The notes under the pieces were generated by a model. It made no database searches. It saw only the letters and a program-made list of their open reading frames with translations, and was not told the origin of the DNA. The position numbers and the translations under genes are program-made. A stretch of DNA of 64,000 bases from AP-16 sp963755055 (GTDB lineage: Bacteria; Pseudomonadota; Alphaproteobacteria; Rhizobiales; Xanthobacteraceae), in NCBI GenBank assembly GCA_963755055.1, contig CAVWIS010000023.1, positions 118,173 to 182,172 on the forward strand, given 5' to 3'. Below, in pieces: positions 25,919-33,426 of the stretch; positions within the stretch are counted from its first letter, which is position 1, and each line of letters begins with the position of its first letter.

Positions 25919-26944
25919 ATGCATCGTGTCATCACCACGTTCCTGACCGCCGCCGGATTCCTGGGAGCCGCCGTGGCGGCATCCGCGCAGCCGGCGAGCA
26001 CGCTCAACACGATAAAGTCGCGGGGCACCCTGCAATGCGGGGCCAACGGCACCCTGGCCGGCTTCGGCCTGCCCGACGCCCAGGGCAACTGGGCCGGCCT
26101 CGACGTCGACTTCTGCCGGGCCCTCGCGGCGGCGCTCTTCAACGATCCCACCAAGGTGCGGTTCCAGGCGCTGACCGCGAAGGACCGCTTCACGGCGCTG
26201 CAGACCGGCGAGGTCGACCTGCTGGCTCGCAACACCACCTGGACGCTGTCGCGCGACACCTCGCTCGGCCTCAACTTCACCGGGGTGAACTACTACGACG
26301 GCCAGGGCTTCATGGTGCGCAAGGCGCTCAAGGTCAATTCGGCGCTCGAGCTCAGCGACGCCGCGGTATGCGTCCAGCAGGGCACCACCACCGAGCTCAA
26401 TCTCGCCGACTATTTCCGCGGCAACAAGATGAAGCTCAAGACCGTCACCTTCCTGAGCGCCGACGAGGCGGTGAAGGCCTACGATGCCGGGCGCTGCGAT
26501 GCCTATACCACCGACGCCTCGGGCCTCTACGGGGAGCGGCTGCGCCTGGTCAATCCGAACGACCACATCATCCTGCCCGAGATCATCTCCAAGGAGCCGC
26601 TCGGCCCGTCGGTGCGCCACGGCGACGACCAGTGGTTCGACATCGTGAAATGGGTGCACTACGCGATGCTCACGGCGGAAGAGTTCGGCATCGGGCAGAA
26701 GACGATCGACGAGGCAATGACGTCCGACAAGCCCGACGTCAGGCGCTTTGTCGGCACCGAAGGCAATTTCGGCGAGCAGCTCGGGCTGACCAAGGACTGG
26801 GCGGTGCGAATCATCAAGCATGTCGGCAACTACGGCGAATCGTTCGAGCGCAATGTCGGGCAGGGCTCGCCGCTGAAGATCGCCCGCGGCCTCAATGCGC
26901 TGTGGACCAAGGGCGGGATCCAGTACGCCCCGCCGGTCCGCTGA
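25919..26944 (+). CDS. aapJ: General L-amino-acid ABC transporter, periplasmic binding protein
   Basis: The start at 25919 after GGAGAAGG gives 341 residues with a Sec signal cleaved near ASAQ-PAS. The mature protein has the AapJ pattern VKSRGTLQCG-like NTIKSRGTLQCGANGTLAGF, then GLDVDFCRALAAALF and PEIISKEPLGPSVRHGDD. AapJ binds a broad range of L-amino acids for uptake in rhizobia. The permeases and ATPase follow in order aapQ, aapM, aapP. The 172-base gap before aapQ is GC-rich with stem-forming repeats, as often seen where the binding protein is expressed above the permeases. Confidence 0.94.
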   Translation: MHRVITTFLTAAGFLGAAVAASAQPASTLNTIKSRGTLQCGANGTLAGFGLPDAQGNWAGLDVDFCRALAAALFNDPTKVRFQALTAKDRFTALQTGEVDLLARNTTWTLSRDTSLGLNFTGVNYYDGQGFMVRKALKVNSALELSDAAVCVQQGTTTELNLADYFRGNKMKLKTVTFLSADEAVKAYDAGRCDAYTTDASGLYGERLRLVNPNDHIILPEIISKEPLGPSVRHGDDQWFDIVKWVHYAMLTAEEFGIGQKTIDEAMTSDKPDVRRFVGTEGNFGEQLGLTKDWAVRIIKHVGNYGESFERNVGQGSPLKIARGLNALWTKGGIQYAPPVR

Positions 26945-27116
26945 TGAGGGCGCCGGCGACGGAACCGGCCGGGACCGGCGGCCACCCGGCCGCGCCGGCG
27001 TGGCGGCCTGGCACCCGCCCGATGGCACGCTTGTTGCCTGAAGTCGCTGTGGCGCCTGCCGCCGCAGCGGCGGCTGGTCCGCCATCCGGCCGAACCTGAC
27101 CCCGCTGGGGGACCCG

Positions 27117-28301
27117 ATGAGCACCGTCGCCGACACCGACAAGCCGAAAGTCTCGCTGCTCTACAATCCGACCGTTCGCAACATCGCCTATCAGGTGATC
27201 CTGTGCGCGCTGATCGTTTTTCTCGCCTGGAGCGCGATCAGGAATGCCATCGACAATCTGGCGCGGGCCAAGATCGCCTCGGGTTTCGGATTCTGGAACA
27301 ACACGGCCGGCTTCGACATCAGCCAGACGCTGATCGACTACAGCACGGTCTCCACCTATGGCCGCGCCTTCTGGGTCGGCCTCCTCAACACGCTCCTGGT
27401 CGCCGGTCTCGGCGTCGTGCTGGCGACCATCCTCGGCTTCATGATCGGCATCGCACGATTGTCGAAGAATTTTCTGCTGTCGCGCATCGCCGGCGGCTAC
27501 GTGGAGCTGATCCGCAACATCCCGCTGCTGCTCCAGCTGCTGTTCTGGTACAACGCGGTGCTCAAGGCGCTGCCCGAGATGCGCGAGAGCATCATCATCC
27601 CGGGGGAAGTCTTTCTCAACAATCGCGGCCTGTTCATCCCCAAGCCGATCCTCGCGCCGGCCTTCGATCTGGTGCTGGGCACTCTCGCGGTCGGCATCGT
27701 CGGGGCGGTTGCCTTCCGCCTGTGGGCGCGACGGCGCCAGGAACGCACCGGCGCGCAGGCACCGGTGTTTCTCGTCGCGCTCGCGCTCATCGTCGGTCTG
27801 CCGCTGATCGCGTTCCTGCTGGCGGGGTCTCCGGTCGATCTCGCCTATCCGGAAAAGGGCCGGTTCAACATCAATGGCGGGATCGAGGTCCTGCCCGAGT
27901 TCGCCGCCCTGCTGTTCGGCCTCGTGGTGTACACCGCCGCCTTCATCGCCGAGGTGGTGCGCGCCGGCATCCTGGCGGTCTCCCACGGGCAGACCGAGGC
28001 GTCCTATTCGCTCGGCCTGCGGCCCGGCCCGACCCTGCGTCTCGTCGTCAATCCCCAGGCGATGCGCGTCATCATCCCGCCGCTCACCAGCCAATACCTC
28101 AACCTGACGAAGAACTCCTCGCTCGCCGTCGCCATCGGCTATCCCGATCTGGTGCAGATCTTCACCGGCACGGTGCTCAACCAGACCGGACAGGCCGTCG
28201 AGGTGGTCGCCGTCACCATGGCGGTCTATCTCACCATCAGCCTGGTCACGTCGTTCGCGATGAACCTGTACAATCGCCGCATGGCGATCGTGGAACGGTG
28301 A
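27117..28301 (+). CDS. aapQ: General L-amino-acid ABC transporter permease
   Basis: The 394-residue membrane protein has the extended N-terminus and large periplasmic loop typical of AapQ, and the HisMQ-type pattern ELIRNIPLLLQLLFWYN plus GLRPGPTLRLVVNPQAMRVI, the cytoplasmic loop that contacts the ATPase. It forms the channel with AapM. The next gene most likely starts at GTG 28298, overlapping this stop by four bases. Confidence 0.93.
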   Translation: MSTVADTDKPKVSLLYNPTVRNIAYQVILCALIVFLAWSAIRNAIDNLARAKIASGFGFWNNTAGFDISQTLIDYSTVSTYGRAFWVGLLNTLLVAGLGVVLATILGFMIGIARLSKNFLLSRIAGGYVELIRNIPLLLQLLFWYNAVLKALPEMRESIIIPGEVFLNNRGLFIPKPILAPAFDLVLGTLAVGIVGAVAFRLWARRRQERTGAQAPVFLVALALIVGLPLIAFLLAGSPVDLAYPEKGRFNINGGIEVLPEFAALLFGLVVYTAAFIAEVVRAGILAVSHGQTEASYSLGLRPGPTLRLVVNPQAMRVIIPPLTSQYLNLTKNSSLAVAIGYPDLVQIFTGTVLNQTGQAVEVVAVTMAVYLTISLVTSFAMNLYNRRMAIVER

Positions 28302-29467
28302 GGCAGGGCGATGTCGGTGACGGTCTCGGAATCTCCGCCGCCTTCGTCCGCGCGTCGCCGCTCGAAGCAATGCCGCCGCCGCCGACCATGCGCGGCGCGT
28401 TCGGCTGGATGCGGGCCAACCTGCTCTCCGGCCCGCTCAACATCGCGCTCACGCTGGCATCGCTGCTGCTGATCGCCTGGGTGGTTCCGCCGCTGGTGAA
28501 GTTCCTGATCATCGACGCAACCTGGACCGGGGCCGACCGCGAGGCTTGCCTGCCGTCGGTGGCGCGGCCGCAGGCGGGCGCCTGCTGGCCGTTCGTGCGC
28601 GAGCGCTTCGGCTTCTTCGTCTACGGCTTCTATCCGATTCCCCAGCGCTGGCGCGTCGATACCTTCTTCGCGCTGCTGGCGGTCGGCATCCTGTGGACCA
28701 CCTGGCTCGGGGCGCCGCGTCGCGGCATCGGGGCGGTCTATTCCTTCGTGGTGCTGCCGATCGTCTCCTTCATCCTGCTGAGCGGCTGGCCGCTGGTCGG
28801 GCTTGCCAAGGTCGAGACCAATCTGTGGGGCGGCGTGCTGGTGACCATCGTGGTCGCCGCGGTCGGGATCGTGGTGTCGCTGCCGATCGGCATCCTGCTG
28901 GCGCTCGGCCGGCGCTCGCGCATGCCCGCGGTCCGGCTGTTCTCGGTGATCTTCATCGAGTTCGTGCGCGGGGTGCCGCTGATCACCGTGCTGTTCATGG
29001 CAAGCGTGATGCTGCCGCTGTTCGTTCCCGAAAACCTGTCGCCGGACAAGCTGCTCCGCGCCCTGATCGGCATCGCGATGTTCGCCTCGGCCTACATGGC
29101 GGAGGTGGTCCGCGCCGGTCTTCAGGCGATCCCCAAGGGCCAGTACGAGGGCGCCATGGCGGTCGGCCTCGGCTATTCGCAGATGATGCGCCTCGTCGTC
29201 CTGCCGCAGGCGCTGAAGGTCACCATCCCCAACATCGTCAACACCTATATCGGCCTGTTCAAGGACACCTCGCTGGTGCTCATCATCGGGATCTTCGATT
29301 TCCTGCACACCATCGAGACGGCGCGCATCGACCCGAAATGGGCGACGCCGGTGACCAGCACGACCGGATATGCGGTGGCGGCGATCTTCTACTTCGTCTG
29401 CTGCTATTCGATGTCCCGCTACGCCCGCAACATGGAAGCGCGGCTGGCGCGGGGCGAGCGGCGCTAG
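28298..29467 (+). CDS. aapM: General L-amino-acid ABC transporter permease
   Basis: The 389-residue protein matches AapM with FIEFVRGVPLITVLFMASVM, GYSQMMRLVVLPQALKVTIP and about eight membrane spans. I place the start at GTG 28298, overlapping the aapQ stop as GTGA. Conserved AapM-like residues (AAFVRASPLEAM) lie upstream of the first in-frame ATG at 28370, so an ATG start would truncate the protein. An ATG at 28311 is in another frame. A cluster of palindromic repeats follows directly after the stop. Confidence 0.9.
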   Translation: MRQGDVGDGLGISAAFVRASPLEAMPPPPTMRGAFGWMRANLLSGPLNIALTLASLLLIAWVVPPLVKFLIIDATWTGADREACLPSVARPQAGACWPFVRERFGFFVYGFYPIPQRWRVDTFFALLAVGILWTTWLGAPRRGIGAVYSFVVLPIVSFILLSGWPLVGLAKVETNLWGGVLVTIVVAAVGIVVSLPIGILLALGRRSRMPAVRLFSVIFIEFVRGVPLITVLFMASVMLPLFVPENLSPDKLLRALIGIAMFASAYMAEVVRAGLQAIPKGQYEGAMAVGLGYSQMMRLVVLPQALKVTIPNIVNTYIGLFKDTSLVLIIGIFDFLHTIETARIDPKWATPVTSTTGYAVAAIFYFVCCYSMSRYARNMEARLARGERR

Positions 29468-29648
29468 CGCATGTTCCGGCGAAGTGGACCCGGTTCGCCG
29501 ATAAAGAACATGCGCCACACAATGAATTTAGAGCGCATTCATGCTCTAACCTGTCGAGAAGCGGTTCAACATAGCGGGATGCGCTCTAGAATCGTTGCTT
29601 GGTCGCATTTTCTGACGGAAAGCCGGTGTCCACTCTTCCGGAAAATGC
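29467..29648. repeat. Three tandem Rhizobiales-type palindromic repeats between aapM and aapP
   Basis: Unit 1 pairs GCGCATGTTC (29467-29476) with GAACATGCGC (29506-29515), with inner arms CGGCGAA and TTCGCCG. Unit 2 pairs TAGAGCGCAT (29529-29538) with ATGCGCTCTA (29579-29588). Unit 3 pairs GCATTTTC (29605-29612) with GAAAATGC (29641-29648), with inner CGGAA/TTCCG. The unit 1 and 3 wording (CCGGTGTCCAC) is typical of abundant intergenic repeats in Rhizobiales. They lie inside an operon and may lower or stabilise downstream mRNA. The first base overlaps the aapM stop. Confidence 0.85.
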
Positions 29649-29675
29649 TCTGACCGACAGAATGCGGAGGGAACG

Positions 29676-30467
29676 ATGAGTGAAGCCTCGACGGCCGCGC
29701 GGCCTGCCGCGACGGAGATGCAGACCACCGAGCACGAGGTCGCCCTCGAGATCGCCGGCATGCACAAGTGGTTCGGCGACTTTCACGTGCTGCGCGACAT
29801 CAACCTTACGGTGCGGCGCGGCGAGCGGATCGTGATCTGCGGGCCGTCGGGCTCGGGCAAGTCGACGATGATCCGCTGCATCAACCGCCTCGAGGAGCAT
29901 CAGCAGGGCCGCATCGTGGTCGACGGCATGGAGCTGACCAACGACCTCAAGAAGATCGACGAGGTGCGCCGCGAGGTCGGCATGGTGTTTCAGCATTTCA
30001 ACCTGTTCCCGCATCTGACCATCCTGGAGAACTGCACCCTGGCGCCGATCTGGGTGCGCAAGATGCCGAAGCGGGAGGCCGACGAGGTGGCGATGCACTA
30101 CCTGCGCCGGGTGAAGATCCCCGAGCAGGCGGAAAAGTATCCGGGCCAGCTGTCCGGCGGGCAGCAGCAGCGCGTGGCGATCGCGCGCGCGCTGTGCATG
30201 AACCCGAAGATCATGCTGTTCGACGAGCCGACCTCGGCGCTCGACCCCGAGATGGTCAAGGAGGTGCTCGACACCATGGTGTCGCTTGCCCAGGAGGGCA
30301 TGACCATGCTGTGCGTCACCCACGAGATGGGCTTTGCCCGCCAGGTCGCCAACCGGGTGGTGTTCATGGACGCCGGCCAGATCATCGAGGCCAACGAGCC
30401 CAAGGAGTTCTTCGCCAATCCCCGGCACGAGCGCACCAAGCTGTTTCTCAGCCAGATCCTGCACTGA
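29676..30467 (+). CDS. aapP: General L-amino-acid ABC transporter ATP-binding protein
   Basis: The 263-residue ATPase has Walker A GPSGSGKST near 54-62, the signature LSGGQQQR, Walker B MLFDEPTSALD and switch His in CVTHE. It energises uptake through AapQM. The N-terminal extension before MHKWFGDFHVLRDINL is about 28 residues, as in other AapP. It is separated from aapM by 208 bases containing the palindromic repeats, so it may have partly independent expression. Confidence 0.94.
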   Translation: MSEASTAARPAATEMQTTEHEVALEIAGMHKWFGDFHVLRDINLTVRRGERIVICGPSGSGKSTMIRCINRLEEHQQGRIVVDGMELTNDLKKIDEVRREVGMVFQHFNLFPHLTILENCTLAPIWVRKMPKREADEVAMHYLRRVKIPEQAEKYPGQLSGGQQQRVAIARALCMNPKIMLFDEPTSALDPEMVKEVLDTMVSLAQEGMTMLCVTHEMGFARQVANRVVFMDAGQIIEANEPKEFFANPRHERTKLFLSQILH

Positions 30468-30483
30468 GCGCTCTTCCCCGGGA

Positions 30484-30562
30484 CTAGTGCGGTGGATTTG
30501 AAGTTCCTATCAGTTGTGCCGCCCGCTCGTCATAGGAACTTCAAATCCAAAAACCGCACTAG
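30484..30562. repeat. CTAGTGC palindromic element, copy 1
   Basis: A 79-base long hairpin: outer arms CTAGTGCGGT (30484-30493) and ACCGCACTAG (30553-30562), a 4-base A bulge at 30549-30552, and perfect 16-base inner arms at 30494-30509 and 30533-30548 around a 23-base loop. It lies 16 bases after aapP and could act as a terminator or as a mobile REP-like element. Its architecture matches the next element in mirror orientation. Confidence 0.85.
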
Positions 30563-30575
30563 AATCATAAAGTTG

Positions 30576-30652
30576 CTAGTGCACCTCTTGATTCCGAAGT
30601 TCGCACGAGACGGTGCCGCGAAGTGATGCGAACTTCGGAATCGGTGCACTAG
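30576..30652. repeat. CTAGTGC palindromic element, copy 2
   Basis: A 77-base hairpin: outer arms CTAGTGCACC (30576-30585) and GGTGCACTAG (30643-30652), a 4-base TCTT bulge at 30586-30589, and perfect 16-base inner arms at 30590-30605 and 30627-30642 around a 21-base loop. It shares the outer seven bases and the GAAGTTC core with copy 1, but its inner arms differ with pairing preserved. It ends only five bases before the next gene's ATG. Confidence 0.85.
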
Positions 30653-30657
30653 TCGCC

Positions 30658-31752
30658 ATGACCGACATGACGATCGCCGCCGTGCGCACCACGCTGCTGC
30701 GGATGCCGTGGCCGGACGACCCGTGGATGGCGGGCCATGCGCTGGGAAAGACCCGCGACGTCTTGGTCCTCGAGGTCGAGACCCGCGGCGGCATCGTCGG
30801 GATGGGCTACCTCAATCCGCTCAACTCGCCGGTGCTGCGCACCCTCGGCGCCTGCCTCGAGGAGGCAGTGGTGCCGCGCGTGCTCGGCCGCGACGCCACC
30901 GCCATCGAGGCGATCTGGCGGGATCTCTGGCGCGCGACGCTCACCGCCGGCCGCGGCGGCATCGCCATGATGGCGATCTCGGCGCTCGACATCGCGCTGT
31001 GGGACGCGCTCGGCAAACGGGCTGGCCTGCCCCTGCATCGGCTATGGGGTCACTTCCGCTCGCAGATTCCCGCCTACGGCAGCGGCTGCTGGCGGGGCAG
31101 CGGCGGCGACGGGATGATCGCCAAGGCGCAGCACTACGTGTCGCAGGGGTTTCGCGCCATCAAGATGCAGGTCGCCCATGTCCACGACCTGAAGACCGAC
31201 CTCGACAACGTCCGGCGCATGCGCGAGGCGCTCGGGCCCGACATCGACATCATGATCGACGTCAACATGGGCTGGACGGCCGACGTCGCCATCCAGATGG
31301 GGCGGAAATTCGAGGAATACGACATCTATTGGCTCGAGGAGCCGGTGCTCGCCGACGACTTTGCCGGCTACATGCGCATCGCCGAGGCGCTCGACATGCG
31401 GGTGGTGGGCGGCGAGACCCACTTCGGCCGCTATGACCTGCGACCGTTCCTGGAGAACCCGCGGCTGCCGATCCTGCAGCCCGACCCGATGCGGGGCGGC
31501 CTGACCGACCTGCGCAAGACGGCGGCGATCGCCGACACCTGGGGCATGACGATGGCGCCGCATCTCTTCCCCGAGCTCAACGTCCAGCTGCTGGCCTCGA
31601 TTCCCAACGGCCTGTGGATCGAGCACATGGGTCTGCTCGACGATCTGTGGGTGGAACCTGTCGGTATGGTTAACGGGATGATAACGGCGCCGGAGCGTCC
31701 CGGCCACGGGCTGGCGTTCCGGCCGGAAGTGCTGCGCGATTTCCGCATCTGA
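30658..31752 (+). CDS. Mandelate racemase / muconate lactonizing enzyme family protein (enolase superfamily)
   Basis: The 364-residue protein has the enolase-superfamily barrel with the Lys in GFRAIKMQVAH, metal ligands in MIDVNMGW, YWLEEPV and GGETHFG, and a His in MAPHLFPE. Members abstract the proton alpha to a carboxylate of sugar acids or related compounds. The second Lys of a KxK pair is not evident, so the subgroup is uncertain. ATG 30658 is the likely start but has no clear ribosome site because the palindromic element ends five bases upstream; ATG 30667 is an alternative. Confidence 0.87.
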   Translation: MTDMTIAAVRTTLLRMPWPDDPWMAGHALGKTRDVLVLEVETRGGIVGMGYLNPLNSPVLRTLGACLEEAVVPRVLGRDATAIEAIWRDLWRATLTAGRGGIAMMAISALDIALWDALGKRAGLPLHRLWGHFRSQIPAYGSGCWRGSGGDGMIAKAQHYVSQGFRAIKMQVAHVHDLKTDLDNVRRMREALGPDIDIMIDVNMGWTADVAIQMGRKFEEYDIYWLEEPVLADDFAGYMRIAEALDMRVVGGETHFGRYDLRPFLENPRLPILQPDPMRGGLTDLRKTAAIADTWGMTMAPHLFPELNVQLLASIPNGLWIEHMGLLDDLWVEPVGMVNGMITAPERPGHGLAFRPEVLRDFRI

Positions 31753-31860
31753 CACCCGCGCCTGTGCGGCACCGCGCCGCAACAAACAGGCGACGTCGCG
31801 GGCGTGGCGCCGCAAAATGACCGACGTCGGATCGCAAAACGGTCACATTGCCCGCTGAAA

Positions 31861-31887
31861 TTCCCCCCGGGTTCAGTCATGGGGGAA
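31861..31887 (+). promoter_or_regulatory. Hairpin that would mask the ribosome site of the TAXI gene
   Basis: TTCCCCC (31861-31867) is complementary to GGGGGAA (31881-31887), with a 13-base loop. GGGGGAA is also the only Shine-Dalgarno-like sequence for the ATG at 31893. If it forms in mRNA, it would limit initiation. Confidence 0.45.
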
Positions 31888-31892
31888 ATGTG

Positions 31893-33101
31893 ATGCGTAT
31901 CTCCACGCCCGCTCTCCGGATTCTTTCCGCGATTTTCTGCCTGGTGTTTGCCGCGCCCTTGCTCACGGTCCAGGCGAGGGCCCAGCGCGCGCAGATGAGC
32001 TACGAGCAAAAGAAGCGCCAGACCAACGATATCGCGGTGAGCATCGTGGTCTCGGGCCTGTCCTGCACCTGCGCCCGCTTCGCCGAGGATATCCGCAACG
32101 TCGTCAACGACCTGCGCCCCGACGGCCTGCGGGTCCTGCCGGTCCTCGGAGTCGGCGGCCTGCAGAACCTCAACGACGTGCTCTTTCTCAAGGGCGCCGA
32201 CATGGGCGTGGTCGACGAGGACAATCTCCGGCTCCTGAAAAAGCGCGATCCCCAGCTCTACGCCAATATCGAGCAGCGGGTGCAGTACATCACCAAGCTG
32301 TACAACTCGGAATTCCACGTGCTCGCCCGCAACGACATCAAGAGCTACGACGATCTGCGCGGCAAGAAGGTCAACTTCAACCTCAAGGACAGCCAGACCG
32401 AGGTCACCGCCGAGATCATCTTCAAGCTGTTGAACATCGAGGTCCAGCGCTCTAACTACGACAACGACGAGGCGATCAAGAAGCTCAAGGACGGCGAGAT
32501 CTCGGCGATGATCATCCTGTCGGGGGCGCCGCAGGCCGCCATGGTGAAGGTGAAGAAGGAGGACAACGTGCACTTCCTTCCCCTCGACGAGCGCAGCCTG
32601 CCGGGCCGCAATGTCGGGGCGATCTTCAACGACTATCTGCCGATCGAGCTCACCCACGAGGAATATCCGGCGCTGATCCCCGAGGGAACCACGGTGCCGA
32701 CGATCGGCAACCGGGCCCTGCTGGTCGCCTATGCGTGGCCGGAGAACTCGCCGCGCCATCAGCGGCTCGCCAAGTTCGTCAAAGAGTTCTTCGGCAAGAT
32801 CGACCAGTTCCAGGACGGCGCACGGCATCCGAAGTGGCGCGAGATCAACATCGCTGCCGAGATCCCGGGCTGGGTCAGGTTCAAGCCGGCGGCCGACTGG
32901 CTCGCCGAGCACCGCAAGGTGGCCTTGTCGCGGGAGCAGCTCAGCCCGGGCGGGCAGACCCAGCCGAACCTGAAGCAGGCGTTCGAGCAGTTCGTCTCCG
33001 AATACGCCGCTTCGCGGGGCCAGAAGGCATTCTCCGACAGCGAGCGCGAGGTGCTGTTCGGAAAATTCCAGCAATTTCTCGCCGCGCAGAATCGCAGGTG
33101 A
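31893..33101 (+). CDS. TAXI-family TRAP solute-binding protein (orphan)
   Basis: The 402-residue protein starts at ATG 31893 after GGGGGAAA and has a Sec signal ending near VQARAQ. The pattern DIAVSIVVSGLSCTCARFAE, then GVGGLQNLNDVLFLKGADMG and FHVLARNDIKSYDDLRGKKV matches TAXI-type solute receptors. It also contains an unusual Cys-Thr-Cys. No TAXI permease gene adjoins it, so it may serve a distant permease. The C-terminal 60 residues (SDSEREVLFGKFQQFLAAQN) extend the usual TAXI fold. Confidence 0.82.
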   Translation: MRISTPALRILSAIFCLVFAAPLLTVQARAQRAQMSYEQKKRQTNDIAVSIVVSGLSCTCARFAEDIRNVVNDLRPDGLRVLPVLGVGGLQNLNDVLFLKGADMGVVDEDNLRLLKKRDPQLYANIEQRVQYITKLYNSEFHVLARNDIKSYDDLRGKKVNFNLKDSQTEVTAEIIFKLLNIEVQRSNYDNDEAIKKLKDGEISAMIILSGAPQAAMVKVKKEDNVHFLPLDERSLPGRNVGAIFNDYLPIELTHEEYPALIPEGTTVPTIGNRALLVAYAWPENSPRHQRLAKFVKEFFGKIDQFQDGARHPKWREINIAAEIPGWVRFKPAADWLAEHRKVALSREQLSPGGQTQPNLKQAFEQFVSEYAASRGQKAFSDSEREVLFGKFQQFLAAQNRR

Positions 33102-33150
33102 GGGCGCCGCCGACCGGCTGACAGCTATTCTTCGTTCCGATCTGGGCAAG

Positions 33151-33182
33151 TCCGCGATCCGCCATGACTGGCGGATCGCGGA
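33151..33182. terminator. 14-bp perfect hairpin after the TAXI gene
   Basis: TCCGCGATCCGCCA (33151-33164) pairs with TGGCGGATCGCGGA (33169-33182) around the loop TGAC. It is 50 bases after the stop. No T-run follows, so termination is plausible but not assured. Confidence 0.5.
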
Positions 33183-33290
33183 AAACGCATGGGCGTCTGC
33201 TCCGTTCCGCCGTCGTCACGGGGACGATTTCGACCGGCGGTGCGGGGCGGATTGCCGGTGGACAAGACCACCGCAAATGGAGTGAAAGTG

Positions 33291-33325
33291 GAGCGACTTC
33301 GGTTGCCATGATGCCGAAGTCGCTC
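33291..33325. repeat. 12-bp palindrome upstream of sorA
   Basis: GAGCGACTTCGG (33291-33302) pairs with CCGAAGTCGCTC (33314-33325). The core CCGAAGT resembles the inner arm of the CTAGTGC element at 30576, but the outer CTAGTGC arms are missing. Confidence 0.55.
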
Positions 33326-33426
33326 TGGACGTCAGCGGAAATCAGACGTCTACGGTTGGATATCCTGCGGCGATCGCCAGGGTGCAAGGGCGACTGCGGC
33401 GTTTCACCTCGAGGGGGAGGAAACCA

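Larger units (their letters stand above)
33102..33426. other. Non-coding gap with three hairpins before sorA
   Basis: No gene is evident in this 325-base gap. It holds a 14-base perfect stem (33151-33182), a 6-base stem (33256-33261 with 33268-33273) and a 12-base stem (33291-33302 with 33314-33325). The first may end transcription of the TAXI gene, the last precedes sorA by about 100 bases. Confidence 0.6.

Noticed and set aside
28311..28370. ATG 28311 as aapM start
   Set aside because: It is out of frame with the permease; reading on gives a Pro/Arg stretch with no similarity.
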